A stretch of 64,000 bases of DNA from Podospora comata. Taxonomy: Eukaryota > Ascomycota > Sordariomycetes > Sordariales > Podosporaceae. The notes beneath the pieces were generated by a model. That model was not told the DNA's origin. It ran no database searches and saw only the letters and a program-made list of their open reading frames with translations. The translations under genes and the position numbers were made by a program. The stretch spans positions 186,001 through 250,000 of the forward strand of contig CP071493.1 of the NCBI GenBank assembly GCA_017354895.1, in the 5' to 3' direction. Each line of letters starts with the position of its first letter. Position 1 is the first letter of the stretch. Below, in pieces: positions 34,080-46,601 of this stretch.

Positions 34080-35702
34080 ATGGCCTCACCACTTCCTCAG
34101 ACCACAATGTCGAACCATCCGTCATGGCGGCTTCTGCCCGTCACAGCCCCGGATATCCCCACACTGCTGGTCTCGGCTACCTTTACAAAAGATTCGTATC
34201 ACTTTCGCCTCACAGATCTCGCCAATGTCTGGGTAGAAAACATGGAGAGAAAGCCCATCATCAAGCGTGGATTAATGGAGGATACCAGCATTGATCCCAG
34301 TGATGGGCCCGACCAGATCCGCCGCATGCTCGAGCTGCTTCGAGCTGCCTTCGACCACGATGACCCCGAGCATTCGGACACATCACTGACTCTGGCAAGA
34401 GATGACGACAACGATTCCCTTGTCCTCCATGTCACCTGCGTTCTGCCCCAACCGTTGAAGCCCTTCAAATGGCCGATGGAACTCAAAAAATGCCCGCAAT
34501 CCAACCTTGCAACTGAACTGGTGCTACCCATGGTCCAGGCCCACGAAGCCAAACTGCGCGAGATTGATCAGCTGATATCAGCCCTGTGCGAAAAGGACGG
34601 AATCATCACACGGCTTGTCGACAAGCTCGAAGCTACTGGCACCGGGCTTGAGCACGTGTTCAATTCGCTGTCCGGGAAGCGCAGAGTCACAAGAGCCGCC
34701 GCCGAAGCGAAGGTGAAAGGTCTCGCCCCTTTCTCGGAGGCGGAGTTCCGGAATAGCACTTCGGAGCTGCGTTCTGTCGCTCAGCCCTCTGACGTGTCGA
34801 CCCTCTTGGAGGACGTCTTTGGTACCACGGGCCTGACGTACAAGTCGGACCTTGATCTTGAAGCTTCCGCCACGCTGAACGATTGGTGGACCAGGATTGG
34901 AAAGGGGAAACACGTTGCCCTGGTCGGCAAGCCCAGCAAGAAGAAAGCCCGGACGCCCTCGTCCCCACCGGCCACAGAGCCCAAGGTGAAGGAGGAGGAT
35001 GTGGACGACTTTCAGGTTCAAGTTACTCCTTCTGCCGTTCGGAAGCGTGACACCTGGGCGCGACCTCAACTGGAGACGACCAACGATGATGAGACATCTT
35101 CCGGGGAAGATGAAGACCAGCCGGTCGTGCCATCTGCTCGGAAAGAGCATGCCCCGTCCCCGAGCAAGGCAGCCAAATCCCGAATCGGGGTTTTGGGCGG
35201 CCGCAAAGCTCCGTCCACTTCACCAGTAACACGCCAGACACCCCCCAGGAAAGCTGCTTCCAAAAAAGCACCGGGTTCCTACAATGACGACTCGGAAACG
35301 GCTTCAGATGATGACGAGAAGGACCAGGGCCACCCACCTTCGCCACCCCCTAAACAACTTCCGAACCGCGGCGGACTGGGCCGCATTGGAGGAAAGGCCA
35401 AGCCAGACCCGTCATCACCGGAACCGAAAGAAACCACTTCGCCGGCGCAAGTGGACGACAGACCTAGCCCGGCACCGAAGAGACACAAGCTTGGTATCAT
35501 TGGAAGACATACCCCGAACCCGGATGCTGGAGCATCGGCCGCTAGCGACGATGGTAGAGGAAGGAGCAAGAGCAAGACGCCAGCCAAGGATCAGCATCGC
35601 GAAACCTCGCAGGAACGAGCTGAAAGGAAACGGGCCGAGTTGCAAAGAGAACTGGAGGCTCGAGCAGCAGCTGGGCCCGCAAAGAAGAAGCGCAAGTTTT
35701 AG
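34080..35702 (+). CDS. XLF/Nej1-like non-homologous end-joining factor
   Basis: Intronless 540-residue protein. The N-terminal about 140 residues match the XLF/Cernunnos head (WRLLPVTAPDIPTLLVSATFT, then YHFRLTDLANVWVENM and VLHVTCVLPQPLKPFKWPMEL). The dimerising helical stalk follows (ATELVLPMVQAHEAKLREID...). XLF works with Ku, DNA ligase IV and XRCC4 to bridge and ligate double-strand breaks in the nucleus. The tail, from about residue 260, is long, disordered and Ser/Pro/Asp-rich. It carries three copies of a short [IL]-G-x-[IL]-G-[GR] motif, starting near R368, R430 and R468. The last six residues, KKKRKF, resemble the Ku-binding motif of XLF (basic run plus aromatic). ATG 34080 (GAAATGGC) is chosen over 34107. 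Confidence 0.85.
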   Translation: MASPLPQTTMSNHPSWRLLPVTAPDIPTLLVSATFTKDSYHFRLTDLANVWVENMERKPIIKRGLMEDTSIDPSDGPDQIRRMLELLRAAFDHDDPEHSDTSLTLARDDDNDSLVLHVTCVLPQPLKPFKWPMELKKCPQSNLATELVLPMVQAHEAKLREIDQLISALCEKDGIITRLVDKLEATGTGLEHVFNSLSGKRRVTRAAAEAKVKGLAPFSEAEFRNSTSELRSVAQPSDVSTLLEDVFGTTGLTYKSDLDLEASATLNDWWTRIGKGKHVALVGKPSKKKARTPSSPPATEPKVKEEDVDDFQVQVTPSAVRKRDTWARPQLETTNDDETSSGEDEDQPVVPSARKEHAPSPSKAAKSRIGVLGGRKAPSTSPVTRQTPPRKAASKKAPGSYNDDSETASDDDEKDQGHPPSPPPKQLPNRGGLGRIGGKAKPDPSSPEPKETTSPAQVDDRPSPAPKRHKLGIIGRHTPNPDAGASAASDDGRGRSKSKTPAKDQHRETSQERAERKRAELQRELEARAAAGPAKKKRKF

Positions 35703-38700
35703 GACCTTTCTCTTATCAGGTTTCGAGATGTACTCTTCATCTGTACAATTGCAACAAGTTCACAGTCCGTAATATTGCCCTCGCGCCACATCCCCCCCTG
35801 AATGACCAGTCTCACTCTGAGAGCTGCTCATTACCTGACTTCTCTAGTACACAGGCTCCTGCCTCCCATCAACTCATCGATTTACGGCGTGAAGCCGCAA
35901 GATATGAACAGGATTTCCCGCGTCACACAATGTCTGCAGCAGCACCTGTTCGACCGTTTCGACCGTGGTTGTGTCACCATGCCTCAAGTCCCATGCGTCC
36001 TTTTGTGGCCGGCCACTAGCTCCTGGACCAGGTACACAAGGCAGAAGGCTGTAATACAAGAGCTGGACAACGTCCGAGGGCGAGGAGACTGGGTTGCCGG
36101 GAGTAGTAGCTAAAAGCGGACATTTTGCCATCGGGACTTTGTGAGCCTGTTAGGTTTTGACCAGACGGCACAACAACGTCACCAGAAACACGCTACTCCT
36201 CGCCTGACTGAGCATTGGAGTGCAGCAACGATTGCATCAACTACCAAAAGCTGAAAAAAGCCCAGTCTTTCTTGAACAGTATTACGGCCGGGAAACTACT
36301 CCCAAGTGGTAGCACCAGTATCACGGGCTTTCTGCACCCAGCACTGATGCCGCTTACCATGCAGCATCTGATATTCACAAGGAAGGGATATCTTTCTTCC
36401 GCATATCACTCCCCGTGGAACTGTGTCGCGGAAATTTTACCAACTTGTTCGAAAGTCACCAATCTCAGCCACCCACAACATGTCTCCTGTTATACTGAAG
36501 CCGTGTCGTAACCAGCCACGGGGGTGAGGTAACCCTTTGGTCGTACAGACTGCTCTGTGTTGAACAGACAAGACAATGCTCGAGCGTGGAGTCTTGATAA
36601 CTTCCCCGGATGAGCACATGGTGACGTGCATGGTGCAAAAAGGAGGCCCAAAAGAGAGACACCGCGCCATCTGGAGCCAACCAAAGTTCTGTCGGCTATA
36701 TGACGCACACCCTCTTCGCCTTGCATGAGTGATAAGTCACCAGTCATTGGCAGATGCGTTGACACCGCCCATATGGGGACTCCCAGATACTCTTCTGCAC
36801 GGCAACAGAAAGCTATGGGGCTCGGATGGCCCAACAGTTCTATTCTGTCAGCCCCTGTCGCTTACAAGAAAATCGGTGCCATTTCTCTGCCCACGAATAA
36901 TGAGCCCCATGGACCCGGCTCCCCGCTCCAAAGTTACACACGTTTTTTCAGAAGCTGATATTATGGCTGCATGCCACTCGATATGTTCGATTGGCCATTG
37001 CAAATCCGGGCTCCTGGCTATCGCCCGCCCCCCCCCTTGACACGAGGTCGAGTGTTTCTCATGTGGTTTGCTTGACAACCTACGGTTCTCTACAGAGAAC
37101 AGGTCAGCTCTCCTTAAGATTCACTGCCGTAATGCATGTCGAAGCCACTGATCAGCGCGGATGCGCCATGGAGCACCCGGAAGCCCCAGTTCCGGTTGGT
37201 ACAGCAGGCTGTCAGATGTCTTCGAGGTTCTGCAGGTTTCTGCTGCTTTCGGGTCCATCTCCAGATCCCTCACTTCGACTCAACACACACGCAGGCTCAA
37301 CGGCGCCGAGCCTTTCTGCCATCGTGATGTCCCTGATCTGATCGGATATCATCTCATTCTCGCAACCTTTACCCTTCTCTCTGCAGACAAAGTGAGCGGG
37401 GGTGTTGGAAACAGCCCATGCATCGTTGGTTGCGCACTGATATCTGATCTGATCTCGGGCCTGTTCGCAGCTCATGCCGAGCGGACCAAACACTCTTTGT
37501 CCATGGCTCAGGGCCGATGGTGATCGTCGACCTCGAGTGGGTGTGCGTCATTTAGGCCTGGCAAACCCCACGCGGGAAGTTGCGGTCAAATCAGCGCTTG
37601 ACACCTGCGGTTCGCATGCAATAGGTTTACAATTATCGTGCGTTCATTGCATTGCTGCCCTGCGCGTAACGCGGGTCACGATGTCTTGCTAGAGAAAGAT
37701 CCGGCCGGCCTCGATTGCGTCTTTGACGACGTCTTCTTGTTGGCTTGGCTTCAAGTCCGAGTTGAGTGAGGTTGTTGACGACCCGCGGTGGGTTCTCCCG
37801 CGGAACGGGGCGCCCGCAGGAGCACTACTGCACCGGCTCGTTCGGGTTCTCTTGATCCCTACCCCGTTCGTGATTCGGATTGGTTTTCTTCCCTGACGAC
37901 GGAGCGCCTCGAATGCCGCTTGCCACAGTGACCGGCTGTCTTCAGCCAATTCGCGACGGCGCTATGCCCGTGTGCCATTCCTTACTGCAGAACTGCCAGG
38001 AATTTTCTGAGGGTTTCTAGCCGCAAGAAATGCACCATCGCCATGAAATCCCGAATTGAGAAAGTTTTGATAGCAAATGTCCGAAGGTTTGTCCCCTCCC
38101 CCTCCTCCTCTAGGACCTTTGGCCTCCGAGAACGAAAGCCCGGGCAGGCCTTTTAACGCTATTTTACAAACAACCATCAAGCATCGGACCGAGACAGAAG
38201 ACGCCGGTCTCGGGCACCTGGGCTTCGAGCTAAGGTAGTCATTCACATCACGATCCCTTGCGTGTCGAGGCCGTCCGTTATGGAAGAAAGTCGGATTGTT
38301 GGACATCAAATGGGGATCGCAACATAATGCCATAATGATCCGCACCGATTTACTGGCGTGGGGTTTAGGGGAGCGACTGAGGTGAAGCGCACCACTGATA
38401 TGACGAACTGCTGAGACACGCCACTGGCTGTGACACAGTCCGGTCCCGCCTACCCGGTTTGGCAGCAGATCCAATCTAGATCAAGCGGGACCCTCCGCCG
38501 ATCGACCGGGCTCCCCAGGTTATCAAAAGGATCCAAAAAGTCGGTCGGATCAATGAGAGCAGTGCGATGAAGCAAGCGAGGACACGCCATGCTTTGCTTC
38601 TTTGCTGTCAGCATTTGCCCAGAGGTGTGACCACATGAGTTCCCGTTGCTCACTACTGCATAGCAATGCAGCCTCAACACGGCCAACACCTTTTTTATTC

Positions 38701-41700
38701 GTCACTTTGCTCTGCCATGCCACCGGCCCCCATTCAACCGCCTTCCGGATATGGGATTGTTGCGCACCAGACTGAGACAAGAGCAGCTGAGCCCCCAGTT
38801 CCGCCGAGGGTTACTTGCAGGAGACTATTGCATGCTCTTGGAGGCTGTTGGTGGATGAGATCCGGTTCTGCCCTCGTGGTTCCAGTTATCACGGTGGGGC
38901 TCGGCACGGGGCCTCTGATAGCAACAAGCTTGGTTCTGATGGGGAAAAAGAAGCATCAACAAGCAAAGGAGACCGGCGTCCGGCCGGGATAGCTGTACAG
39001 ACCGCAGCTGTCAGATTCTCTAGGGCTGCCGCACCCCCGTGCCGGCATCTGTACGTCGGTATCAGGAAGGTTGGACGAGCCAACCCTCAGGGTTTTTGAC
39101 CAACCAACAGGCGCATCGACACCGGGATTACCAAAAGGGATTTACGCTGAGAAACCGTAAACCAACTTGGGTTGCATCGGCCCCCTCGTCGGGGGTGTCA
39201 CCGTGGTCTCCAAGGCGCCAACATGTTCTACGCTTTCATCATTTTCCTGCTTTGAGGGCGTGGCATGGAGGTTTTTCCTGTTGTCATGGAACAGTTACAT
39301 GGGACCAAGTCTCGAATACCTCTGATTGACAACGGTTGATTGATTTCAGCCACCATTCTCTCCCCGCATGCAGCTTCCTTGGCGGACCCCCAACCTCTTA
39401 GTGCCACCCATCATTGCCTGGCTGCATGTCGAGGACTCCTTTCAAGACAAGGCCTTGAATCCAGAATGAAAGCTATTGACAGGTCACATCCGAACAAGGC
39501 GTGTTTCCTTTGTTGCGTGTTGCTCCTTCCGTTTTCTTTGCTGCCTCCCCTCCCGAAGCCGGCGACATGCAACGACTAACATCCATAGGGGGTGTGGCTA
39601 GACGGGAGTCTTGCGCAGAACGATGATCTCTTCCGCGCAGAAATGCCAACTTGGAGATGGGGCAGAAGCAACAGGACAGCTGCAATGCGGGGCTCTCTAT
39701 CCGGCGTCCATTCCCTGGTGGAAATCCTGCTGCCCGTCCCGCTGCCAAACTGCTGTCCCGCCATTACACAAAGGGGCCTACGTACAGTGAGGGGTAGCTT
39801 GAATATGGATAGGGCGGTGACTATCACAGGCAGTGCGAAATTTAGGAACAGAACACTGAGGTCATTCCACCTTCCGACACATACGGACGAGGTTGGCTTG
39901 TTCCAGAGGGGGTTGTCTCGTGCCCGAGCCACAGCGCTGCTGAGACTTTCACGAAGACATGATGGAAGCACAATACAATCGCACATTGTGTGCTGTCGTT
40001 GAAAGGACGAAATTAGGTATCGGCCCCCAACAGCACTGTTGCCGTCACTCAGCCTACGTCTTAACCGCATTCTTCCAGCGATGTGATCCCCAGGAACGGA
40101 TCGTCTGAACACGGCCATTAAGATCAGAAAGGCCAGGTGTTGGATCACACGCTCAGTTCCTGCTGCAAGCCCTGGGAGGCCCTGTGCCATCCGGGCGCTT
40201 AACTTGGTGATGAGTCTGGTTAAGGTTATCGACGGCTGGCATGCCAAATCCCTGGATATATTGATTACCCCACCATCACCCATGACACAGGGCGCAAGAC
40301 GGTTGATACCGTGCAGACTATCCCTTGAACAAAGAAGGATGAAGCAAGACTCGATGGGCTGAGAGATCACACAGCGCCTTCTTTTCTCGACCTGATCTTC
40401 TTTTCACTGACCGAGATCCATTCCGTTGCCGCATCGAAAGTCAATGAAGGCGTCGGCATTGAGCCTGAATCCGGCAACAAAACGACCGACGGCTGTATAA
40501 TTATTGTATACAGAGTATCACCACATGCCTCTGGCACAGTTTTCGGTTCTCGGTCGCGAACTGCGACCGCTGAGCAGCACCACACCATCTCTTCAAGTTG
40601 ACGCACGGACGATCCCGGGCAGTCGGTACCCAATCGCATCACAGAACTCACTTGAAACAGGGAGGCATCGATGAAGATGGAGCCACACCCCACCACTACC
40701 ACCACCACCTCCACGAGGGCGTCAGGGATGGCAGCTCGAACATCTATCATCCTTGCGGCACCACTCAAGGGCTTGATGAGTAGGATATATATGGGCGGAG
40801 GGATGTTATTACCGTTTACACCGTTGCTCTTGTCTCGAAGGGATGTTGGTGGGGGTGGGCGAGGAGCGCACAGTGTTGTCGGAACAAAGGGACAGGGCGC
40901 CTCTGGCGCTTAAATTCACAGTAGCGAGATGATAAACGCGACATGCGACATCCGATGATGATGAAGAACCGGATCACTGCGATGGAACTGTGGCATTTGA
41001 CTGACGTCGATAAGCCGGCTGTAGGTGCTGCCGTGCTTGTTGGTTCGGGGCTTCAACAAAGAACGACACCTGCTTCCACCGCGGTGCTGTCTAATCCTCG
41101 CTCCATCTTGACCATGGTATACAGTACCCAAAGCCACGACGCGCAGTCGTGGGACGTTTCGGACTCTTGCCCCATTCCTCTGTCAGCTATTCAGAGGTCT
41201 GTTATGCAGTGCCAAACGCACCACCTCCTCCTTCACAGGGTTGCACAGCGCTGGACTCTCGTGCTCATCGCACATGTCCGCGCAAGTTACGGTAGGGACT
41301 GCCGGCCACCTCCGCCCTTTTGTGAACCTCGGAGCCGAACCTCTTTCTCCCCGCACCACCCTCAACGGGCGTGGTATAAAACAACGGATGGGAACACAGC
41401 GTCACAGGGTCAATCCCGGATTTGGAGGAGCGCTGCCCCCGACGACGGCGTTTTTGCAGATTCCCTTTTGCATAACTGGTCGCTTCCTGGAGTTGGGGGC
41501 TGCCCGTTGTGCGGCTCTCTTTCTCGGCGTGGCACAGACATGTACACCCCTCCCCTTTCCCGGGTTTACTCCAGTAAGACGGAGCGGGCATGCCGGGCGG
41601 CAAAAGGATTTTGATCTCTTGAAGACACTGCCAGACTCCCGGAACCGAAGAAGGATTCTCATATGTATGGGTTGGTGAGTGACGAAGTTGGAACCAACAG

Positions 41701-44390
41701 CATTGCTTGTTGTCGGGATACCTGCTTCGATGGGCTTTGCGGAGAAAGGCGGAGATGAGGGTGGGGGCTTCACAGCCTTTGATGAGGTTTTCCAGTTGAC
41801 ACGGAGAGGGGGTAGGTAATCAATAGGTGACCGGAGGATCACTAGGCTGTAAGGAAATGCCTGGAACGAGTGAAAATGAGTGCGGAGGTGGTTACTCATC
41901 AGGCCCGTCCAATCTGAGGGGAAAGAATTCTGCTGCCTTTTTGATGGCAGGCGTCGTTGGGGTAAAGGGCGGCCGCTGCTTGATGGCCGGCTGGTGGGGG
42001 AGGGGGGTGGTGGCGCGTTTGACGTACTCCATCGGGGACCGTTATTCGGGTATCGGAGCTCGATCTCGACGTCTCAGGGGGTGAAGTCGTTGCAGAAGAC
42101 AAAGGATGAACCCCAGCTCTCACGTTTCCTCTTTTTTTCTTCCGAGTTCAAAGCACTTCGAAACACAGAACATCCCACTTGACAAGGCTCCAGACTGGTG
42201 AAGTGACATTCCAGTGTCGACCATGTCGCCTCCCGCTCGCTCGCTGACTGGCATTCTCTGCAGCTCTCTGCACAACTCGAAACAATAGGTTACGCAAACA
42301 TTTACAAGACTTAAAACACCGCATGACTAATTTGCACTTGGTCCTTACAGACTTTGCACAGCCCCTTGGCCGGCACTCAAGGGAAATAAAGCAACATGGA
42401 GCTCGGCAGCAGCCTGGAGGGAGAGATTTTGAGTGCCGATGCAGGCCTGAGGCGGCCGTCGAGTTGTGGTCGCGTGGCGACATGGTTGGGTGGTGGGGGG
42501 AGGGATGAAACTGGGTGCATTGAGGTCCGGATAAGGGGTTGCAGGGCGGCGCGCGGCACTGCACGGTTCAAGGCCGGAGGGGGAGGACTGCCCCGCCATT
42601 TGCTCATCCTTTGAGATTGGGATTACTACGAAGTCAAGGTTCTGATAGAGTGAGATGTTTTACGAACGGCCCTTACCTTGACTTTGTATCGACTGTGCTG
42701 AGCGGGCGCCAAGCGACACACCCCTCCGATGACGAGGCAAACTACAAGTCAGCCTCAACCGGTGCAGGAACTAGCAACTCCTATCTTTATCACCACGTTG
42801 GTGCTTCCACACAAGGGAGATCAACTCTGATATCCCTTGTTGCCAAAACAATAATGGAAGATGCCGTTGATGGCGTCCAGGGCCGAGACACTGGCACCTT
42901 TGCCTCGAGGTTGACGGCTCTGGCAGCTACCCCATGGCCGCTGCTGGCCCTGCGGTCTAGCGCTATAGTCGAGATGGAGGAGCTGCCACTCAGTGCAAAC
43001 AGGAAACTGCCTGGCAATCTGGACAAACAGAACAAACGATTCCAAACTTGACCGGATGCTTTGGTGGGTGAGTCGGCCATCAAAGTCAACCGTGATAACT
43101 GTGCGGATAGTCAGTTTGCCCACGGTGCTGCGGGAAAAAGGAAAGAAAGAAGACTATCAGCCATTAGATGGAATCTTCTTCAGATGTTATCGCCATCAAA
43201 TCGTACGATGCGGGCTTGCATGACTTGCCCAACCGAGCTTGGAAGAGGTTGGCTTGGCAAAAGTTGACTGCCACAAGGGCTGGGGAAGTGGTCTGGAAGG
43301 GTGGTGGGGAACAGAAAGAGGCCGGGTGCAGCCGAGGAAGAGTTGAGATTCTGATAGAGGTAGACGCCATTGCGAAGACATTTCCTTGTTCGATTTGGGG
43401 TAGATGGCGGAGTGATGAGGGTCAAAGCAACACCAAACGCAAGACACAAAATTCGTTGGAAAGTCTCTCAAGTTTTGTTCATCAGTCATGACGAGATACA
43501 TCACCCACCGCCCCTCCAAAAAAAAAAATCCCCACGAAGACCATGAACCCCCTCCTCCACCCCTCCACCCCAAAACGTGCCCTGGTCAAAGTCTCCAAAA
43601 GATATCCTGCAACCACAAATTCCTAATTAACCCCTCCCAGACCAATCCCCCTGTGGATTTTGTCCCTGCAAAAGGAAAGTGACAAAGTGACACCTGCACC
43701 TCCCAGGACCAGGTTCTGACAGCAAGCGTCGACGATCATCCCATGTCATCCATCCCCACGATTTTGACAATCCCACCTCACACGCACTTTCAGCCCAACA
43801 AGTCAACTGACACGTGGGTCGAAAGAAAAAAAAGCAGTGTGCAAATCCAACACCGACTCTGCTCGCTTGACGGCGCGATAACCACCTATTTCTGGCCCAA
43901 ACAAATCAACGAAAATTTAGCGAGTACTCCGAAGCACTGAGGAGTGTACTGTCTGAATCCCATTCAAGCAGATATCAAAAGTGGCGAGTGACAGTATGGC
44001 TGTTTTGAAGTAGCATAAGCACAGCTGTTTTTTGGTCACTTTGCTTTTTTGGACCCGTCTGACTGACTTTGACACCCACTCGTCAACGACGTTTATTTCT
44101 ACAGAGACTCACTTCAAACGCCACGCCAGAAACAAGAAGCAAAAATAACAACACACATCAACTCTCTCTTTTCCTCTGCCCACCATGATAAGGTATAATA
44201 ATTGTACAAAAATCCATGCTATCCGCCCCCCAAAATTAACCCATGCTTGAAACACAATCAACCCTTCCTTGCTGATCAACCAAAAACCCCCATTTCTACT
44301 CCAACTTTTTATCGCCATGTATGTATGTACAGCAACAAAAGAAACGACAGAAAAGAAAAAAAAGGAAAAAAAAAGGAAAAAAAAAGAAAC
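35703..44390. other. 8.7 kb gene-poor interval between convergent genes
   Basis: Between the XLF-like stop (35702, plus) and the forkhead stop (44391, minus) I find no open frame with protein-like composition, domain motif or sensible splice structure. Base composition is ordinary and the stretch is not AT-rich, so it does not look like a RIP-mutated transposon. No tRNA cloverleaf, rRNA or long internal repeat was recognised. Open frames of up to 264 codons (for example minus strand 39576-40370) have random-looking composition. The last part, about 43500-44400, has A-rich runs (44350-44395) that fit the forkhead 3' untranslated region. It may hold long non-coding RNA or decayed sequence; neither is demonstrable here. 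Confidence 0.6.
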
Positions 44391-46601
44391 TTAATACTGA
44401 TGATACCCAACCACCCCCATATGATGATGTTGTTCCCCATCATCCATAATCGCCGTGCTCGCTCCCCCCCACCCATTGTGATGATGAGTGTCATAAACAT
44501 GATGATGCTGCATTAAACCCCCGTGATAATCCCCATTACTCGCGCTCGTGGTCCTCAAATCGGGAAGCAACAACCCATCCGGTGCGGTTCCCTGCCCGTA
44601 CGCCAACCCGACATTCACCGGCTCGGGTGTCACCGGCTCGTCTGACGGCGCCCGAGTAGAAGCAGCAGACCGCTGAGAGTGAAGGTAGTACCCATCCTGA
44701 TGAGCTTGGTGGTGATAATCCAACTGTTGCTGCTGGTCCACCCCCATCGCGGGCATGTCCACCTGCACCAACGGCCCAGCGGGATAAAACCCCGAGTGGC
44801 TCCCAGCGTAGGGTGATGTCTGCGGAGGAGGAGGGTGGTAGTACCCCACCGCCATGGCCGCCACCTGCGCCTGGGCCATGGCATGCGCAATGTTCTGAGC
44901 GTGGTTCCTCATGTTGGTCTGGGCATGTCGGGAAGCAGACGACAACGACGACGACGACGCGGTGCGGATTCTGCCGTTGTAGACTCCGGGTTTGTTACTG
45001 CCCCGATGAATACCAGATGACGACCGCCGGGAAAAGTCATCATACCGAAGGGAAGATGAAGACAGGGCACCGCTGCGTCGGGACTGGTTCCCCTTGCGGT
45101 AGCGGGTGGTGGATTGGACACCCTCGTGAATGGCCCAGGGCTCAAGGTACCACTCGGTAGATTTCTTTTGGTCGGCTGAAGTAGCAGCAGTAGCAGGAGA
45201 AGAAGACGAAGACAAAACAACCGGTTTGGTCTCTTCTTCTGGCTGCTTGTCGTCTGCTGTCGAGGGATCGCTCTGGCTGGCGGTGCTGCATTTTCTCTCA
45301 CGTTTGGTAAAAGCCTGCCAAGACAACTGTTAGCTGCTACCTAACCTGCAGATGTCCCAAAGAGGAAGCCAACATACCATGTTCATGCTCAGATTGTGCC
45401 GGATACTGTTCTGCCACCCCTTGGTATCATCCTTGCCCTTGTCCGTGTTGTCCCGGAACCACTGGTAGATCTCCTGCAGGGTCATGGCGTGGTTCGGCTT
45501 GCTCATAAAGGCGCGGTAAATGAGCTTTGCGTAGGGCTCTTCGTTTTTGTTGTTGTTGCTGCTGCTGTTGCTAGTGTTGTTGCCCATCAAGCCCGAGTCG
45601 GATGCGCCACCCCCGCCACCGGGAATTACCACTGCTGCTGCTGCTACTGCTGCTGCTGCTGATGTTGGGCTCGGCGCGCTGCTGTCGATTTGACTCCCGT
45701 TACCCGTTCCGATCGGGGGCGGCGTGTGAGGTCCACCACCACCACCCATCAAGTCCTCCATCGTGCCCGGTAATGGCTGTTGCTGCGCGGCGGGTGTTGG
45801 ACTTGGCAGACCCTCGTCGTAATCTGCCTTTAGACACAAAGTAGTGCTGCAGGGGGATAGCGCGCGAAGGCTTTCTGGTGTCGATACTTCGTTCTGATAC
45901 TGCCTTGGGCACGGTTCTGTCTGGCTTCGCTGCAGAAAGCTGCCTTCTGCCCCGTCATAACTCTGCAGGGGAAGGTTGTAAGGAAGCCCATCAGCCGGGA
46001 AAGAAGTCAGCTCTGGGCCTTGTGGATAAGAAGGAACTAGTTGCTGTCTCGGATAGTGATCCCACGATACCGAGCGAATGTGTTCTGGAGGCGTCCAGCT
46101 ACGCGAAGATGGAGGAGGGAGTCCATCAGCTACCTGACCAGGCCGAGAGCTGTGTAGAGCGTAGTTGTCGAAATCGTCGCTTCCAGTTTGTGACCCTCCC
46201 ATACAGGCGCTCCACATGGACGAAGAAGCTTCTTGGCGAGGAACTGAAGAGGGCATGAAAGCCCTCTGGCACTCGCCATCACGGATCCCCATTCCCACAA
46301 CCAGCTGCCCATCAGCGTGGGCTGGATCAGGGGTCGTAGAGTTCGTCCGTGTTACTAGCTGCGGCGATGCCGTGTACATGGCTTCGACACTCGTCAGGGG
46401 CGACATGTGAGGAGGGGACTGCGATATCGATGGGTCTCTCTTCACGCTGGAAATAGACGACGGTACTGTAAAGGAAGAAGGCGTGTTGTTGTTGTTGTTG
46501 TGGTACAGCTCTGGATCCATCACCGGCAGTTCTGGCGGTGTTGGAATGTTCGACAAGGAAGACTCTGCGTCTCCGGTTCGAAATGGTGCGTACAGTGTCA
46601 T
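44391..46601 (-). CDS. Forkhead transcription factor with interrupted DNA-binding domain
   Basis: Two exons, 46601-45378 and 45314-44391, with a 63-nt phase-0 intron (donor GTATGT), give 715 residues. The N-terminal 350 residues are disordered, with Asn, Ser, Ala and Gly runs. The forkhead domain begins near residue 355: EEPYAKLIYRAFMSKPNHAM, then LQEIYQWFRDNTDKGKDDTKGWQNSIRHNLSMNM with recognition helix WQNSIRHNLS. The exon junction falls right after NLSMNM. After AFTKRERK there is a roughly 40-residue Ser/Thr/Ala/Glu insertion before the wing sequence STEWYLEPWAIHEGVQSTTRYRKGN. The C-terminus is His/Gln-rich. It is a nuclear regulator; targets unknown. The frame stays open upstream of the ATG at 46601 but contains no earlier ATG start. 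Confidence 0.9.

Noticed and set aside
37689-37949. 86-codon minus-strand open frame beginning MAEDSRSLWQAAFEALRR
   Set aside because: The first residues look protein-like but the rest is low-complexity; no promoter, intron or neighbour support.
39576-40370. 264-codon minus-strand open frame in the gene-poor interval
   Set aside because: Random-looking composition with no conserved-looking segment or motif, and plus-strand frames overlap it equally well.
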